The translations under genes were made by a program, and so were the position numbers. Under the pieces are notes generated by a model, which was given only the letters and a program-made list of their open reading frames with translations, did not search any database and was not told where the DNA came from. Positions 30,251-38,279 of a stretch of 64,000 bases of DNA are shown here, one piece after another; within the stretch, counting starts at the first letter, position 1; every line of letters begins with the position of its first letter. Origin of the DNA: Cyprinodon diabolis (lineage: Eukaryota > Chordata > Actinopteri > Cyprinodontiformes > Cyprinodontidae); the NCBI GenBank assembly GCA_030533445.1, contig CM060072.1, forward strand, positions 11,551,875-11,615,874, given 5' to 3'.

Positions 30251-32678
30251 AAGGGCGGATTCCAGACACCCTCAGACCAGTCCATGAAAAAAAAAGCAAA
30301 CAAAAAACAACCCACCCAGGGCGGGCGGAGGGGGCACTAGGGCAAGGAGGGCCAGAAACAACAAAAATAGAGTCCAAAAAACAAAAAACAACCCACTCAG
30401 GGTGGGCGGAGGGGGAAACAGGCCAGGAGGGCAAAAAACAAAAACTGAGTCCAGAACAAAAAACGATCCACTTACGGTGGATGAAAGCAAAAGAAATCCC
30501 AGACGATTTCTTAGGCAGAGTCTCAGGTGGCCGGCCGTGGGACCGGCAGCGGGGCAGAGTCTCTAGTAGCCGGCCGTGGGACTGGCAGCGGGGCAGAGTC
30601 TCTGGTGGCCGGCCGTAGGACCGGCAGCGGGGCAGAGTCTCTGGTGGCCGGCCGTGGGGCCGGCAGCGGGGCAGAGTCTTAGGTGGCCAGCTGAGGGGCC
30701 GAAGACGTGGCAGAGGTTCTGGGGGCCGGCCGAGGGTCCGGCAGCGGAGCAGAGTCTTAGGTGGCCGGCTGCGGGGTCGGAGGCGAAGCTGACGCTCTGG
30801 AGGCCCGCTGCGGGGTCGGAAGCGAAGCTGACGCTCTGGAGGTCGACCGCAGGGCCGGAGGTGAAGCTGACGCTCTGGAGGTCGACCGCGGGGCCGGAGG
30901 CGAAGCTGACGCTCTGGAGGTCGACCGCGGGGCCGGAGGCGAAGCTGCTTCTTAGGAAGATGATACCCCACTTTCAGTAGGTAGCCCCATGGGGTACCCT
31001 GTCCTCTCTTCAGCGGCTCTGGAACAGGCTCTGAGGTGATCGCCGACTGCGGCTCTGGAACAGGCTCTGAGGTGACAGCCGACTGCGGCTCTGGAACAGG
31101 CTCTGATGTGACCGCCGACTGCGGCTCTGGAACAGCCTCTGATGTGACCGCCGACTGCGGCTCTGGAACAGGCTCTGAGGAGACCGCCGACTGCGGCTCC
31201 TGGACTGGAACAGAGGAGACCGCCGACTGCGGCTCCTGGACTGGAACAGAGGAGACCGCCGATTGCGGCTCCGGATCAGGAACAGAGGAGCCTGCCGATT
31301 GCGGCTCCGGGTCAGGAACAGAGGAGCCCGCCGATTGCGGCTCCACCTCAGGAACAGGGGAGCCCGCCGATTGCGGCTCCACCTCAGGAACAGGGGAGCC
31401 CGCCGATTGCGGCTCCACCTCAGGAACAGGGGAGCCCGCCGATTGCGGCTCCACCTCAGGAACAGGGGAGCCCGTCGATTGCGAATCCACCTCAGGAACA
31501 GGGGAGCCCGCCGTTGGCGGCTCACCCTCAGGAACAGGGGAGACCACCGACTGTGGCTCCCAATCAGGAACAGGGGAGACCACCGACTGTGGTTCCCAAT
31601 CAGGAACAGGGGAGACCACCGACTGTGGCTCCCAATCAGGAACTGAGGAGACCACAGACTGTGGCTCCACATCAGGAACGGAGGAGACCACAGACTGTGG
31701 CTCCACATCAGGAACGGAGGAGACCACCGACTGTGGCTCCACATCAGGAACGGAGGAGACCACCGACTGTGGCTCCCAATCCAGCATGGGGGAAACCACC
31801 CATGGCAGATAAGGTTCAGTCTCTGAAGTGGCTTGTGATGCTCGTAGAGGGCTCCTTGCGATCAGTGGCGCCTGTAGAGAGGTCCTAGGAGGGGTAAAAC
31901 CACATCCTTCGAATTCTGACATCTCTTTAAAGTTCTGCTCAGGGGTCTCTGGACGGCACAGAGCTAACTCAGGGGTCTCTAGATGGCACAGAGCTAACTC
32001 AGGGGTCTTTAGACGGCTAAGAATCGGCTCAGGAGTCTCTTGGCTGCTTGGAGCAGGTTCAGGGGTCTCTAAACGGCACGGAGTTGACTCAGGGGTTTCA
32101 AAACAGCACGGAACTGACTCAAGACGGCTCACGGCTGGCTCAGGGGTCTTTAGACGGCTCAGAACTGGCTCAGGGGTCTCTAGACAGCTCAGAGCTGGTT
32201 CAGGGGTCTCTAGACGGCTCAGAGCTGGCTTACGGCGACGCCGTCTCTTATGTCGGGGGGTCTTAGAAGCTGGGCTAATGGGTTCACAGACTGATTCAGG
32301 AGTCGAGCTATCTGGTGTGCAAGTGGGTTCAGGTGCTGGTTTAGCTGGATTGCTAACAGGTTTAAGAGTTGGCCTAACTGTTTCGTGAAAAGGTGACAAG
32401 AAGGGGAACAGATCATCTCTATCCCCGTAATAGAAGTTCCAGAGATCTGACTCCTGGATTACGGGGGCTCTGACTGCTTGGGTTGTGAGTTGTGGTTTGA
32501 TTTTTATCTTTTTAACGGATGGTGCTAACTGGCGGTCATGTAGGTGATGGTTGAAACGGACTAAACTGTGCAGAAGTGGACTAAACAGGGCTGTACAGAG
32601 TTGTACTGGGCTGGACTGAGCTGGACTGGGCTGGACTGAGCTGGACTGGACAGATCTGAACTGGGCTGAGCTGGTTAT
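30249..32678 (-). CDS. ORF2, repeat protein, unit 4 (unknown function)
   Basis: Full-size form (716 residues from the TTG at 32399; open from 32678), 22 acidic and 11 basic repeats. It is type B at the last basic repeat (SHGRPPE). Private: AHPEWVVFC in the first hydrophobic repeat, and AGSP where the other units have VGSP in one acidic repeat. Overlap with gag is reduced to 4 nt, as in unit 2. Confidence 0.7.
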   Translation of the reverse strand: MTSSAQFRSVQSSSVQPSPAQSSPVQLCTALFSPLLHSLVRFNHHLHDRQLAPSVKKIKIKPQLTTQAVRAPVIQESDLWNFYYGDRDDLFPFLSPFHETVRPTLKPVSNPAKPAPEPTCTPDSSTPESVCEPISPASKTPRHKRRRRRKPALSRLETPEPALSCLETPEPVLSRLKTPEPAVSRLESVPCCFETPESTPCRLETPEPAPSSQETPEPILSRLKTPELALCHLETPELALCRPETPEQNFKEMSEFEGCGFTPPRTSLQAPLIARSPLRASQATSETEPYLPWVVSPMLDWEPQSVVSSVPDVEPQSVVSSVPDVEPQSVVSSVPDVEPQSVVSSVPDWEPQSVVSPVPDWEPQSVVSPVPDWEPQSVVSPVPEGEPPTAGSPVPEVDSQSTGSPVPEVEPQSAGSPVPEVEPQSAGSPVPEVEPQSAGSPVPEVEPQSAGSSVPDPEPQSAGSSVPDPEPQSAVSSVPVQEPQSAVSSVPVQEPQSAVSSEPVPEPQSAVTSEAVPEPQSAVTSEPVPEPQSAVTSEPVPEPQSAITSEPVPEPLKRGQGTPWGYLLKVGYHLPKKQLRLRPRGRPPERQLRLRPRGRPPERQLHLRPCGRPPERQLRFRPRSGPPERQLRLRPRSRPPKTLLRCRTLGRPPEPLPRLRPLSWPPKTLPRCRPHGRPPETLPRCRSYGRPPETLPRCQSHGRLLETLPRCRSHGRPPETLPKKSSGISFAFIHRKWIVFCSGLSFCFLPSWPVSPSAHPEWVVFCFLDSIFVVSGPPCPSAPSARPGWVVFCLLFFSWTGLRVSGIRP
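30515..31784 (-). repeat. Coding minisatellites, unit 4 (39-bp x11 and 36-bp x22)
   Basis: Same copy numbers as units 3 and 5. One 36-bp unit near 31405 has been converted to the neighbouring sequence type (GCCCGCC for GCCCACC). Confidence 0.85.
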
Positions 32679-33466
32679 CTAGATCTGGGCTTGGCTCTGG
32701 CTCGTAGTCTGTGATCTTGATATATGGCTATACAAATGAGCTCTTCCAGGGTTGCAGGTTCATCTATAGTTGCTAGTTTGATTCTGATTTTTTTATTTAA
32801 TGCGTTTTTGTAAATATTCTTTAGCATGGCATCACTCCAGCCAGAAGCTGCGGCTCTGACCTGGAAGTCTATCGAAAATTCCTCTACGGTTCTATTTCCT
32901 TGTGTGAAATTGGACAGATCATGAGACTCAGCTGATTTAACGGAGAATTTTAAAGTGAATTCATTTAGAAATTGATCTAAGGTGCAGGTAATACAAGATT
33001 CAGGAGAAAAATTAGTCTCTTTCCACTCGCGGGCTTTACCGGATAACTGTGAGAGGATAAACACAATCTTACTCTCGTCGTCAGGGAAACAGGACGGATT
33101 GAGTTCAAAGAACAATTTACATTGCCACAGAAAACTTTTACATTCACTAGATTCACCAGAAAAAAGTGAGGGACGGAAAACAGGAAGTAACGGAGCAGGT
33201 TCTGACCTTGGAACACAAACCGGAAGTGACAAGACTGGCACCGCCCCTTGAGGTGGAGTTGACTCCGGAACCGGAAGTTGGGCTGGCGCCATGTTGTGAT
33301 TCCTCACGTTGCCTGCTAATTCCTGAAAAGTTTGTTCCTCTAACACAAAACTGGGATTTAACTCACTGAAGGTTGAGTCGTGTTTATGGATCTGAGTAGC
33401 TTGTTCCTCAAGCCTCCTCCGGAGGGTGTCTGCTGGGTTTTGTTTGTGGCCGCAGTGTTCTGTCAT
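32675..33466 (-). CDS. Gag, unit 4 (263 aa, early stop)
   Basis: Type B like unit 2: E226K and the TAA at codon 264. It keeps VCV at 83-85, so it is not a simple copy of unit 2. The capsid region is intact. Confidence 0.8.
   Translation of the reverse strand: MTEHCGHKQNPADTLRRRLEEQATQIHKHDSTFSELNPSFVLEEQTFQELAGNVRNHNMAPAQLPVPESTPPQGAVPVLSLPVCVPRSEPAPLLPVFRPSLFSGESSECKSFLWQCKLFFELNPSCFPDDESKIVFILSQLSGKAREWKETNFSPESCITCTLDQFLNEFTLKFSVKSAESHDLSNFTQGNRTVEEFSIDFQVRAAASGWSDAMLKNIYKNALNKKIRIKLATIDEPATLEELICIAIYQDHRLRARAKPRSR
33449..33459 (-). promoter_or_regulatory. Predicted self-primer binding site, unit 4
   Basis: AACACTGCGGC on the minus strand, one base inside LTR5; partner at 34022-34032. 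Confidence 0.7.
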
Positions 33467-34255
33467 GATTTGGTTTTAGGTTAAACCCACATGCAGAACA
33501 CAAACGGAGGCTGAGTAAAAGTTTAACAGAGTTTATTGAAATGAGTTTGACACAAAGACATGAACTGGATCTGGTACTGGTCCGGGTTGGGTTCACTGAT
33601 GTCTGCAGAGATGACAGTTTGATTAGCCAGGCAGTCAGATGATTAATTGAGTCTTAGGATAGTTCTGAGTCTACCTTGAAGGAGTCCAGGCTTTACTTGT
33701 GAGAGAGGGAACCGTTGGGTCCAGAGACTGTTGGTTCAGCAGAGTGCACAAGCAGCAGCAGCGTCTAGATTCTGACTTTGAATGGCAGACCTTGATCAGA
33801 GTTTTCAGCTCTTCTCTGAGAGCAGCAGGAGAAATCCAGACTGGAATCTTCAGGTTTGGCTCACCAGGGCAGGAAGGCAGGTTAGCTCACCCAGAGCTTC
33901 AGACTTGAGACAGGTTTCCTGTGAGCAAAGACAGAGGCAGATTAGAATCAGTTTTCTCTCTTGAGATGACTAAGATTCTTTCTGGTAACAGAGGCTCAGG
34001 TTTGCTAACCAAACTAAGGTCAACACTGCGGCGTTGAAGGAAGGTCTGGCATCTGCTTATGTAGGGAGGGTTCCTGATGAGCAGACGAGCTCCAGGTGTG
34101 CTGGAGGGCTCCAGCCCAGGAGACCCACGGCGCACTCTGCTGGAGAAAGGTGGTACATCCCCAGATCCCAACAGTAACCCCAGTCCTTAACAGAAAACAA
34201 AAAACAGAAAAGGATCCTCGGCGCCCTCTGGTGGGCAAGCCTCAGGATCCCAACA
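33461..34255 (-). repeat. LTR5 (inner)
   Basis: 795 bp, inner type, apparently the same as LTR4 by eye. Confidence 0.9.
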
Positions 34256-34268
34256 GAGCCCCCCCCTC
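34256..34268 (-). promoter_or_regulatory. Polypurine tract, unit 5
   Basis: GAGGGGGGGGCTC on the minus strand next to LTR5; it overlaps the ORF2 stop. Confidence 0.8.
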
Positions 34269-36696
34269 AAGGGCGGATTCCAGACACCCTCAGACCAGTC
34301 CATGAAAAAAAAAGCAAACAAAAAACAACCCACCCAGGGCGGGCGGAGGGGGCACTAGGGCAAGGAGGGCCAGAAACAACAAAAATAGAGTCCAAAAAAC
34401 AAAAAACAACCCACCCAGGGTGGGCGGAGGGGGAAACAGGCCAGGAGGGCAAAAAACAAAAACTGAGTCCAGAACAAAAAACGATCCACTTACGGTGGAT
34501 GAAAGCAAAAGAAATCCCAGACGATTTCTTAGGCAGAGTCTCAGGTGGCCAGCCGTGGGACCGGCAGCGGGGCAGAGTCTCTAGTAGCCGGCCGTGGGAC
34601 TGGCAGCGGGGCAGAGTCTCTGGTGGCCGGCCGTAGGACCGGCAGCGGGGCAGAGTCTCTGGTGGCCGGCCGTGGGGCCGGCAGCGGGGCAGAGTCTTAG
34701 GTGGCCAGCTGAGGGGCCGAAGACGTGGCAGAGGTTCTGGGGGCCGGCCGAGGGTCCGGCAGCGGAGCAGAGTCTTAGGTGGCCGGCTGCGGGGTCGGAG
34801 GCGAAGCTGACGCTCTGGAGGCCCGCTGCGGGGTCGGAAGCGAAGCTGACGCTCTGGAGGTCGACCGCAGGGCCGGAGGTGAAGCTGACGCTCTGGAGGT
34901 CGACCGCGGGGCCGGAGGCGAAGCTGACGCTCTGGAGGTCGACCGCGGGGCCGGAGGCGAAGCTGCTTCTTAGGAAGATGATACCCCACTTTCAGTAGGT
35001 AGCCCCATGGGGTACCCTGTCCTCTCTTCAGCGGCTCTGGAACAGGCTCTGAGGTGATCGCCGACTGCGGCTCTGGAACAGGCTCTGAGGTGACAGCCGA
35101 CTGCGGCTCTGGAACAGGCTCTGATGTGACCGCCGACTGCGGCTCTGGAACAGCCTCTGATGTGACCGCCGACTGCGGCTCTGGAACAGGCTCTGAGGAG
35201 ACCGCCGACTGCGGCTCCTGGACTGGAACAGAGGAGACCGCCGACTGCGGCTCCTGGACTGGAACAGAGGAGACCGCCGATTGCGGCTCCGGATCAGGAA
35301 CAGAGGAGCCTGCCGATTGCGGCTCCGGGTCAGGAACAGAGGAGCCCGCCGATTGCGGCTCCACCTCAGGAACAGGGGAGCCCGCCGATTGCGGCTCCAC
35401 CTCAGGAACAGGGGAGCCCACCGATTGCGGCTCCACCTCAGGAACAGGGGAGCCCGCCGATTGCGGCTCCACCTCAGGAACAGGGGAGCCCGTCGATTGC
35501 GAATCCACCTCAGGATTAGGGGAGCCCGCCGTTGGCGGCTCACCCTCAGGAACAGGGGAGACCACCGACTGTGGCTCCCAATCAGGAACAGGGGAGACCA
35601 CCGACTGTGGTTCCCAATCAGGAACAGGGGAGACCACCGACTGTGGCTCCCAATCAGGAACTGAGGAGACCACAGACTGTGGCTCCACATCAGGAACGGA
35701 GGAGACCACAGACTGTGGCTCCACATCAGGAACGGAGGAGACCACCGACTGTGGCTCCACATCAGGAACGGAGGAGACCACCGACTGTGGCTCCCAATCC
35801 AGCATGGGGGAAACCACCCATGGCAGATAAGGTTCAGTCTCTGAAGTGGCTTGTGATGCTCGTAGAGGGCTCCTTGCGATCAGTGGCGCCTGTAGAGAGG
35901 TCCTAGGAGGGGTAAAACCACATCCTTCGAATTCTGACATCTCTTTAAAGTTCTGCTCAGGGGTCTCTGGACGGCACAGAGCTAACTCAGGGGTCTCTAG
36001 ATGGCACAGAGCTAACTCAGGGGTCTTTAGACGGCTAAGAATCGGCTCGGGAGTCTCTTGGCTGCTTGGAGCAGGTTCAGGGGTCTCTAAACGGCACGGA
36101 GTTGACTCAGGGGTTTCAAAACAGCACGGAACTGACTCAAGACGGCTCACGGCTGGCTCAGGGGTCTTTAGACGGCTCAGAACTGGCTCAGGGGTCTCTA
36201 GACAGCTCAGAGCTGGTTCAGGGGTCTCTAGACGGCTCAGAGCTGGCTTACGGCGACGCCGTCTCTTATGTCGGGGGGTCTTAGAAGCTGGGCTAATGGG
36301 TTCACAGACTGATTCAGGAGTCGAGCTATCTGGTGTGCAAGTGGGTTCAGGTGCTGGTTTAGCTGAATTGCTAACAGGTTTAAGAGTTGGCCTAACTGTT
36401 TCGTGAAAAGGTGACAAGAAGGGGAACAGATCATCTCTATCCCCGTAATAGAAGTTCCAGAGATCTGACTCCTGGATTACGGGGGCTCTGACTGCTTGGG
36501 TTGTGAGTTGTGGTTTGATTTTTATCTTTTTAACGGATGGTGCTAACTGGCGGTCATGTAGGTGATGGTTGAAACGGACTAAACTGTGCAGAAGTGGACT
36601 GAACAGGGCTGTACAGAGTTGTACTGGGCTGGACTGAGCTGGACTGGGCTGGACTGAGCTGGACTGGACAGATCTGAACTGGGCTGAGCTGGTTTT
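34267..36696 (-). CDS. ORF2, repeat protein, unit 5 (unknown function)
   Basis: Full-size form (716 residues from the TTG at 36417; open from 36696), 22 acidic and 11 basic repeats. It is type A at SHGWPPE but lacks the DWEQQS mark of units 1 and 3, so this unit is a mosaic. Private: SNSAKPAP near the N-terminus, and SPNPEVDS in one acidic repeat. Confidence 0.7.
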   Translation of the reverse strand, partial: KTSSAQFRSVQSSSVQPSPAQSSPVQLCTALFSPLLHSLVRFNHHLHDRQLAPSVKKIKIKPQLTTQAVRAPVIQESDLWNFYYGDRDDLFPFLSPFHETVRPTLKPVSNSAKPAPEPTCTPDSSTPESVCEPISPASKTPRHKRRRRRKPALSRLETPEPALSCLETPEPVLSRLKTPEPAVSRLESVPCCFETPESTPCRLETPEPAPSSQETPEPILSRLKTPELALCHLETPELALCRPETPEQNFKEMSEFEGCGFTPPRTSLQAPLIARSPLRASQATSETEPYLPWVVSPMLDWEPQSVVSSVPDVEPQSVVSSVPDVEPQSVVSSVPDVEPQSVVSSVPDWEPQSVVSPVPDWEPQSVVSPVPDWEPQSVVSPVPEGEPPTAGSPNPEVDSQSTGSPVPEVEPQSAGSPVPEVEPQSVGSPVPEVEPQSAGSPVPEVEPQSAGSSVPDPEPQSAGSSVPDPEPQSAVSSVPVQEPQSAVSSVPVQEPQSAVSSEPVPEPQSAVTSEAVPEPQSAVTSEPVPEPQSAVTSEPVPEPQSAITSEPVPEPLKRGQGTPWGYLLKVGYHLPKKQLRLRPRGRPPERQLRLRPRGRPPERQLHLRPCGRPPERQLRFRPRSGPPERQLRLRPRSRPPKTLLRCRTLGRPPEPLPRLRPLSWPPKTLPRCRPHGRPPETLPRCRSYGRPPETLPRCQSHGRLLETLPRCRSHGWPPETLPKKSSGISFAFIHRKWIVFCSGLSFCFLPSWPVSPSAHPGWVVFCFLDSIFVVSGPPCPSAPSARPGWVVFCLLFFSWTGLRVSGIRP
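34533..35802 (-). repeat. Coding minisatellites, unit 5 (39-bp x11 and 36-bp x22)
   Basis: Same copy numbers as units 3 and 4. A private change CAGGATTAGG is at about 35511-35520. Confidence 0.85.
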
Positions 36697-37484
36697 CTAG
36701 ATCTGGGCTTGGCTCTGGCTCGTAGTCTGTGATCTTGATATATGGCTATACAAATGAGCTCTTCCAGGGTTGCAGGTTCATCTATAGTTGCTAGTTTGAT
36801 TCTGATTTCTTTATTTAATGCGTTTTTGTAAATATTCTTTAGCATGGCATCACTCCAGCCAGAAGCTGCGGCTCTGACCTGGAAGTCTATCGAAAATTCC
36901 TCTACGGTTCTATTTCCTTGTGTGAAATTGGACAGATCATGAGACTCAGCTGATTTAACGGAGAATTTTAAAGTGAATTCATTTAGAAATTGATCTAAGG
37001 TGCAGGTAATACAAGATTCAGGAGAAAAATTAGTCTCTTTCCACTCGCGGGCTTTACCGGATAACTGTGAGAGGATAAACACAATCTTACTCTCGTCGTC
37101 AGGGAAACAGGACGGATTGAGTTCAAAGAACAATTTACATTGCCACAGAAAACTTTTACATTCACTAGATTCACCAGAAAATAGTGAGGGACGGAAAACA
37201 GGAAGTAACGGAGCAGGTTCTGACCTTGGAACACAAACCGGAAGTGACAAGACTGGCACCGCCCCTTGAGGTGGAGTTGACTCCGGAACCGGAAGTTGGG
37301 CTGGCGCCATGTTGTGATTCCTCACGTTGCCTGCTAATTCCTGAAAAGTTTGTTCCTCTAACACAAAACTGGGATTTAACTCACGGAAGGTTGAGTCATG
37401 TTTATGGATCTGAGTAGCTTGTTCCTCAAGCCTCCTCCGGAGGGTGTCTGCTGGGTTTTGTTTGTGGCCGCAGTGTTCTGTCAT
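36579..37484 (-). CDS. Gag, unit 5 (301 aa), 5'-most unit
   Basis: Full-length type A form (E226, K264) with a private S34R. This unit is next to the outer 5' LTR, so a transcript started in LTR6 would read this copy first. The overlap with ORF2 begins at 36696. Confidence 0.85.
   Translation of the reverse strand: MTEHCGHKQNPADTLRRRLEEQATQIHKHDSTFRELNPSFVLEEQTFQELAGNVRNHNMAPAQLPVPESTPPQGAVPVLSLPVCVPRSEPAPLLPVFRPSLFSGESSECKSFLWQCKLFFELNPSCFPDDESKIVFILSQLSGKAREWKETNFSPESCITCTLDQFLNEFTLKFSVKSAESHDLSNFTQGNRTVEEFSIDFQVRAAASGWSDAMLKNIYKNALNKEIRIKLATIDEPATLEELICIAIYQDHRLRARAKPRSRKPAQPSSDLSSPAQSSPVQLSPAQYNSVQPCSVHFCTV
37467..37477 (-). promoter_or_regulatory. Predicted self-primer binding site, unit 5
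   Basis: AACACTGCGGC on the minus strand, one base inside LTR6; perfect partner at 38041-38051. Confidence 0.7.
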
Positions 37485-38274
37485 GATTTGGTTTTAGGTT
37501 AAACCCACATGCAGAACACAAACGGAGGCTGAGTAAAAGTTTAACAGAGTTTATTGAAATGAGTTTGACACAAAGACATGAACTGGATCTGGTACTGGTC
37601 CGGGTTGGGTTCACTGATGTCTGCAGAGATGACAGTTTGATTAGCCAGGCAGTCAGATGATTAATTGAGTCTTAGGATAGTTCTGAGTCTACCTTGAAGG
37701 AGTCCAGGCTTTACTTGTGAGAGAGGGAACGGTTGGGTCCAGAGACTGTTGGTTCAGCAGAGTGCACAAGCAGCAGCAGCGTCTAGCTTCTGACTTTGAA
37801 TGGCAGACCTTGATCAGAGTTTTCAGCTCTTCTCTGAGAGCAGCAGGAGAAATCCAGACTGGAATTTTCAGGTTTGGCTCACCAGGGCAGGAAGGCAGGT
37901 TAAGCTCACCCAGAGCTTCAGACTTGAGACAGGTTTTCTGTGAGCAAAGACAGAGGCAGATTAGAATCAGTTTTCTCTCTTGAGATGACTAAGATTCTTT
38001 CTGGTAACAGAGGCTCAGGTTTGCTAACCAAACTAAGGTCAACACTGCGGCGTTGAAGGAAGGTCTGGCAGCTGCTTATGTAGGGAGGGTTCCTGATGAG
38101 CAGACGAGCTCCAGGTGTGCTGGAGGGCTCCAGCCCAGGAGACCCACGGCGCACTCTGCTGGAGAAAGGTGGTACATCCCCAGATCCCAACAGTAACCCC
38201 AGTCCCTAACAGAAAACAAAAAACAGAAAAGGATCCTCGGTGCCCTCTGGTGGGCAAGCCTCAGCATCCCAACA
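37479..38274 (-). repeat. LTR6 (outer, 5' LTR of the array)
   Basis: 796 bp (one extra base in AGGTTAAGCTC near 37900). It has about eight private differences from the other LTRs, for example TAGCTTC near 37786, GGCAGCTGC near 38070, and CAGCATCCC near the end. The TATA-like box and the 11-nt primer partner (38041-38051) are intact, so it could still act as a promoter toward the left. Confidence 0.9.
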
Positions 38275-38279
38275 ATATG
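38275..38279. repeat. Target-site duplication, right (ATATG)
   Basis: Identical to 17684-17688. Confidence 0.85.

Larger units (their letters stand above)
17689..38274 (-). mobile_element. Tandem array of five gag-only LTR retrotransposons sharing six LTRs
   Basis: The order on the plus strand is LTR1, internal 1, LTR2, internal 2, and so on to LTR6. Internal regions are 18484-21442 (2959 bp), 22238-25424 (3187), 26220-29442 (3223), 30238-33460 (3223) and 34256-37478 (3223). The coding direction is minus, so each unit's 5' LTR is on its right. Each unit has a primer site next to its 5' LTR, gag, a repeat-rich ORF2, a polypurine tract, and then the next LTR. No protease, reverse transcriptase, RNase H or integrase sequence is present, so the element is non-autonomous. 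All length differences are whole repeat units: internal 1 lacks 156 bp (4 x 39) and 108 bp (3 x 36), and internal 2 lacks 36 bp. The single flanking ATATG pair shows that the block descends from one insertion. Confidence 0.92.

Noticed and set aside
19126..35830. Long plus-strand frames of 222-258 codons in each unit (TADCGSGTGSE type), plus RLRLHLRNRG and TVAPHQE frames
   Set aside because: They are antisense or shifted readings of the 36-bp ORF2 minisatellite. A period divisible by three keeps several frames free of stops. The minus-strand frame is the one that fits gag, the polypurine tract and the LTR direction.
17689..38274. Assembly artefact as the explanation of the tandem units
   Set aside because: Not fully excluded, but units differ in length by whole repeats and carry unit-specific bases, and the outer LTRs and target duplication are distinct. 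A collapsed or duplicated contig would not give this mix. Long reads should confirm.
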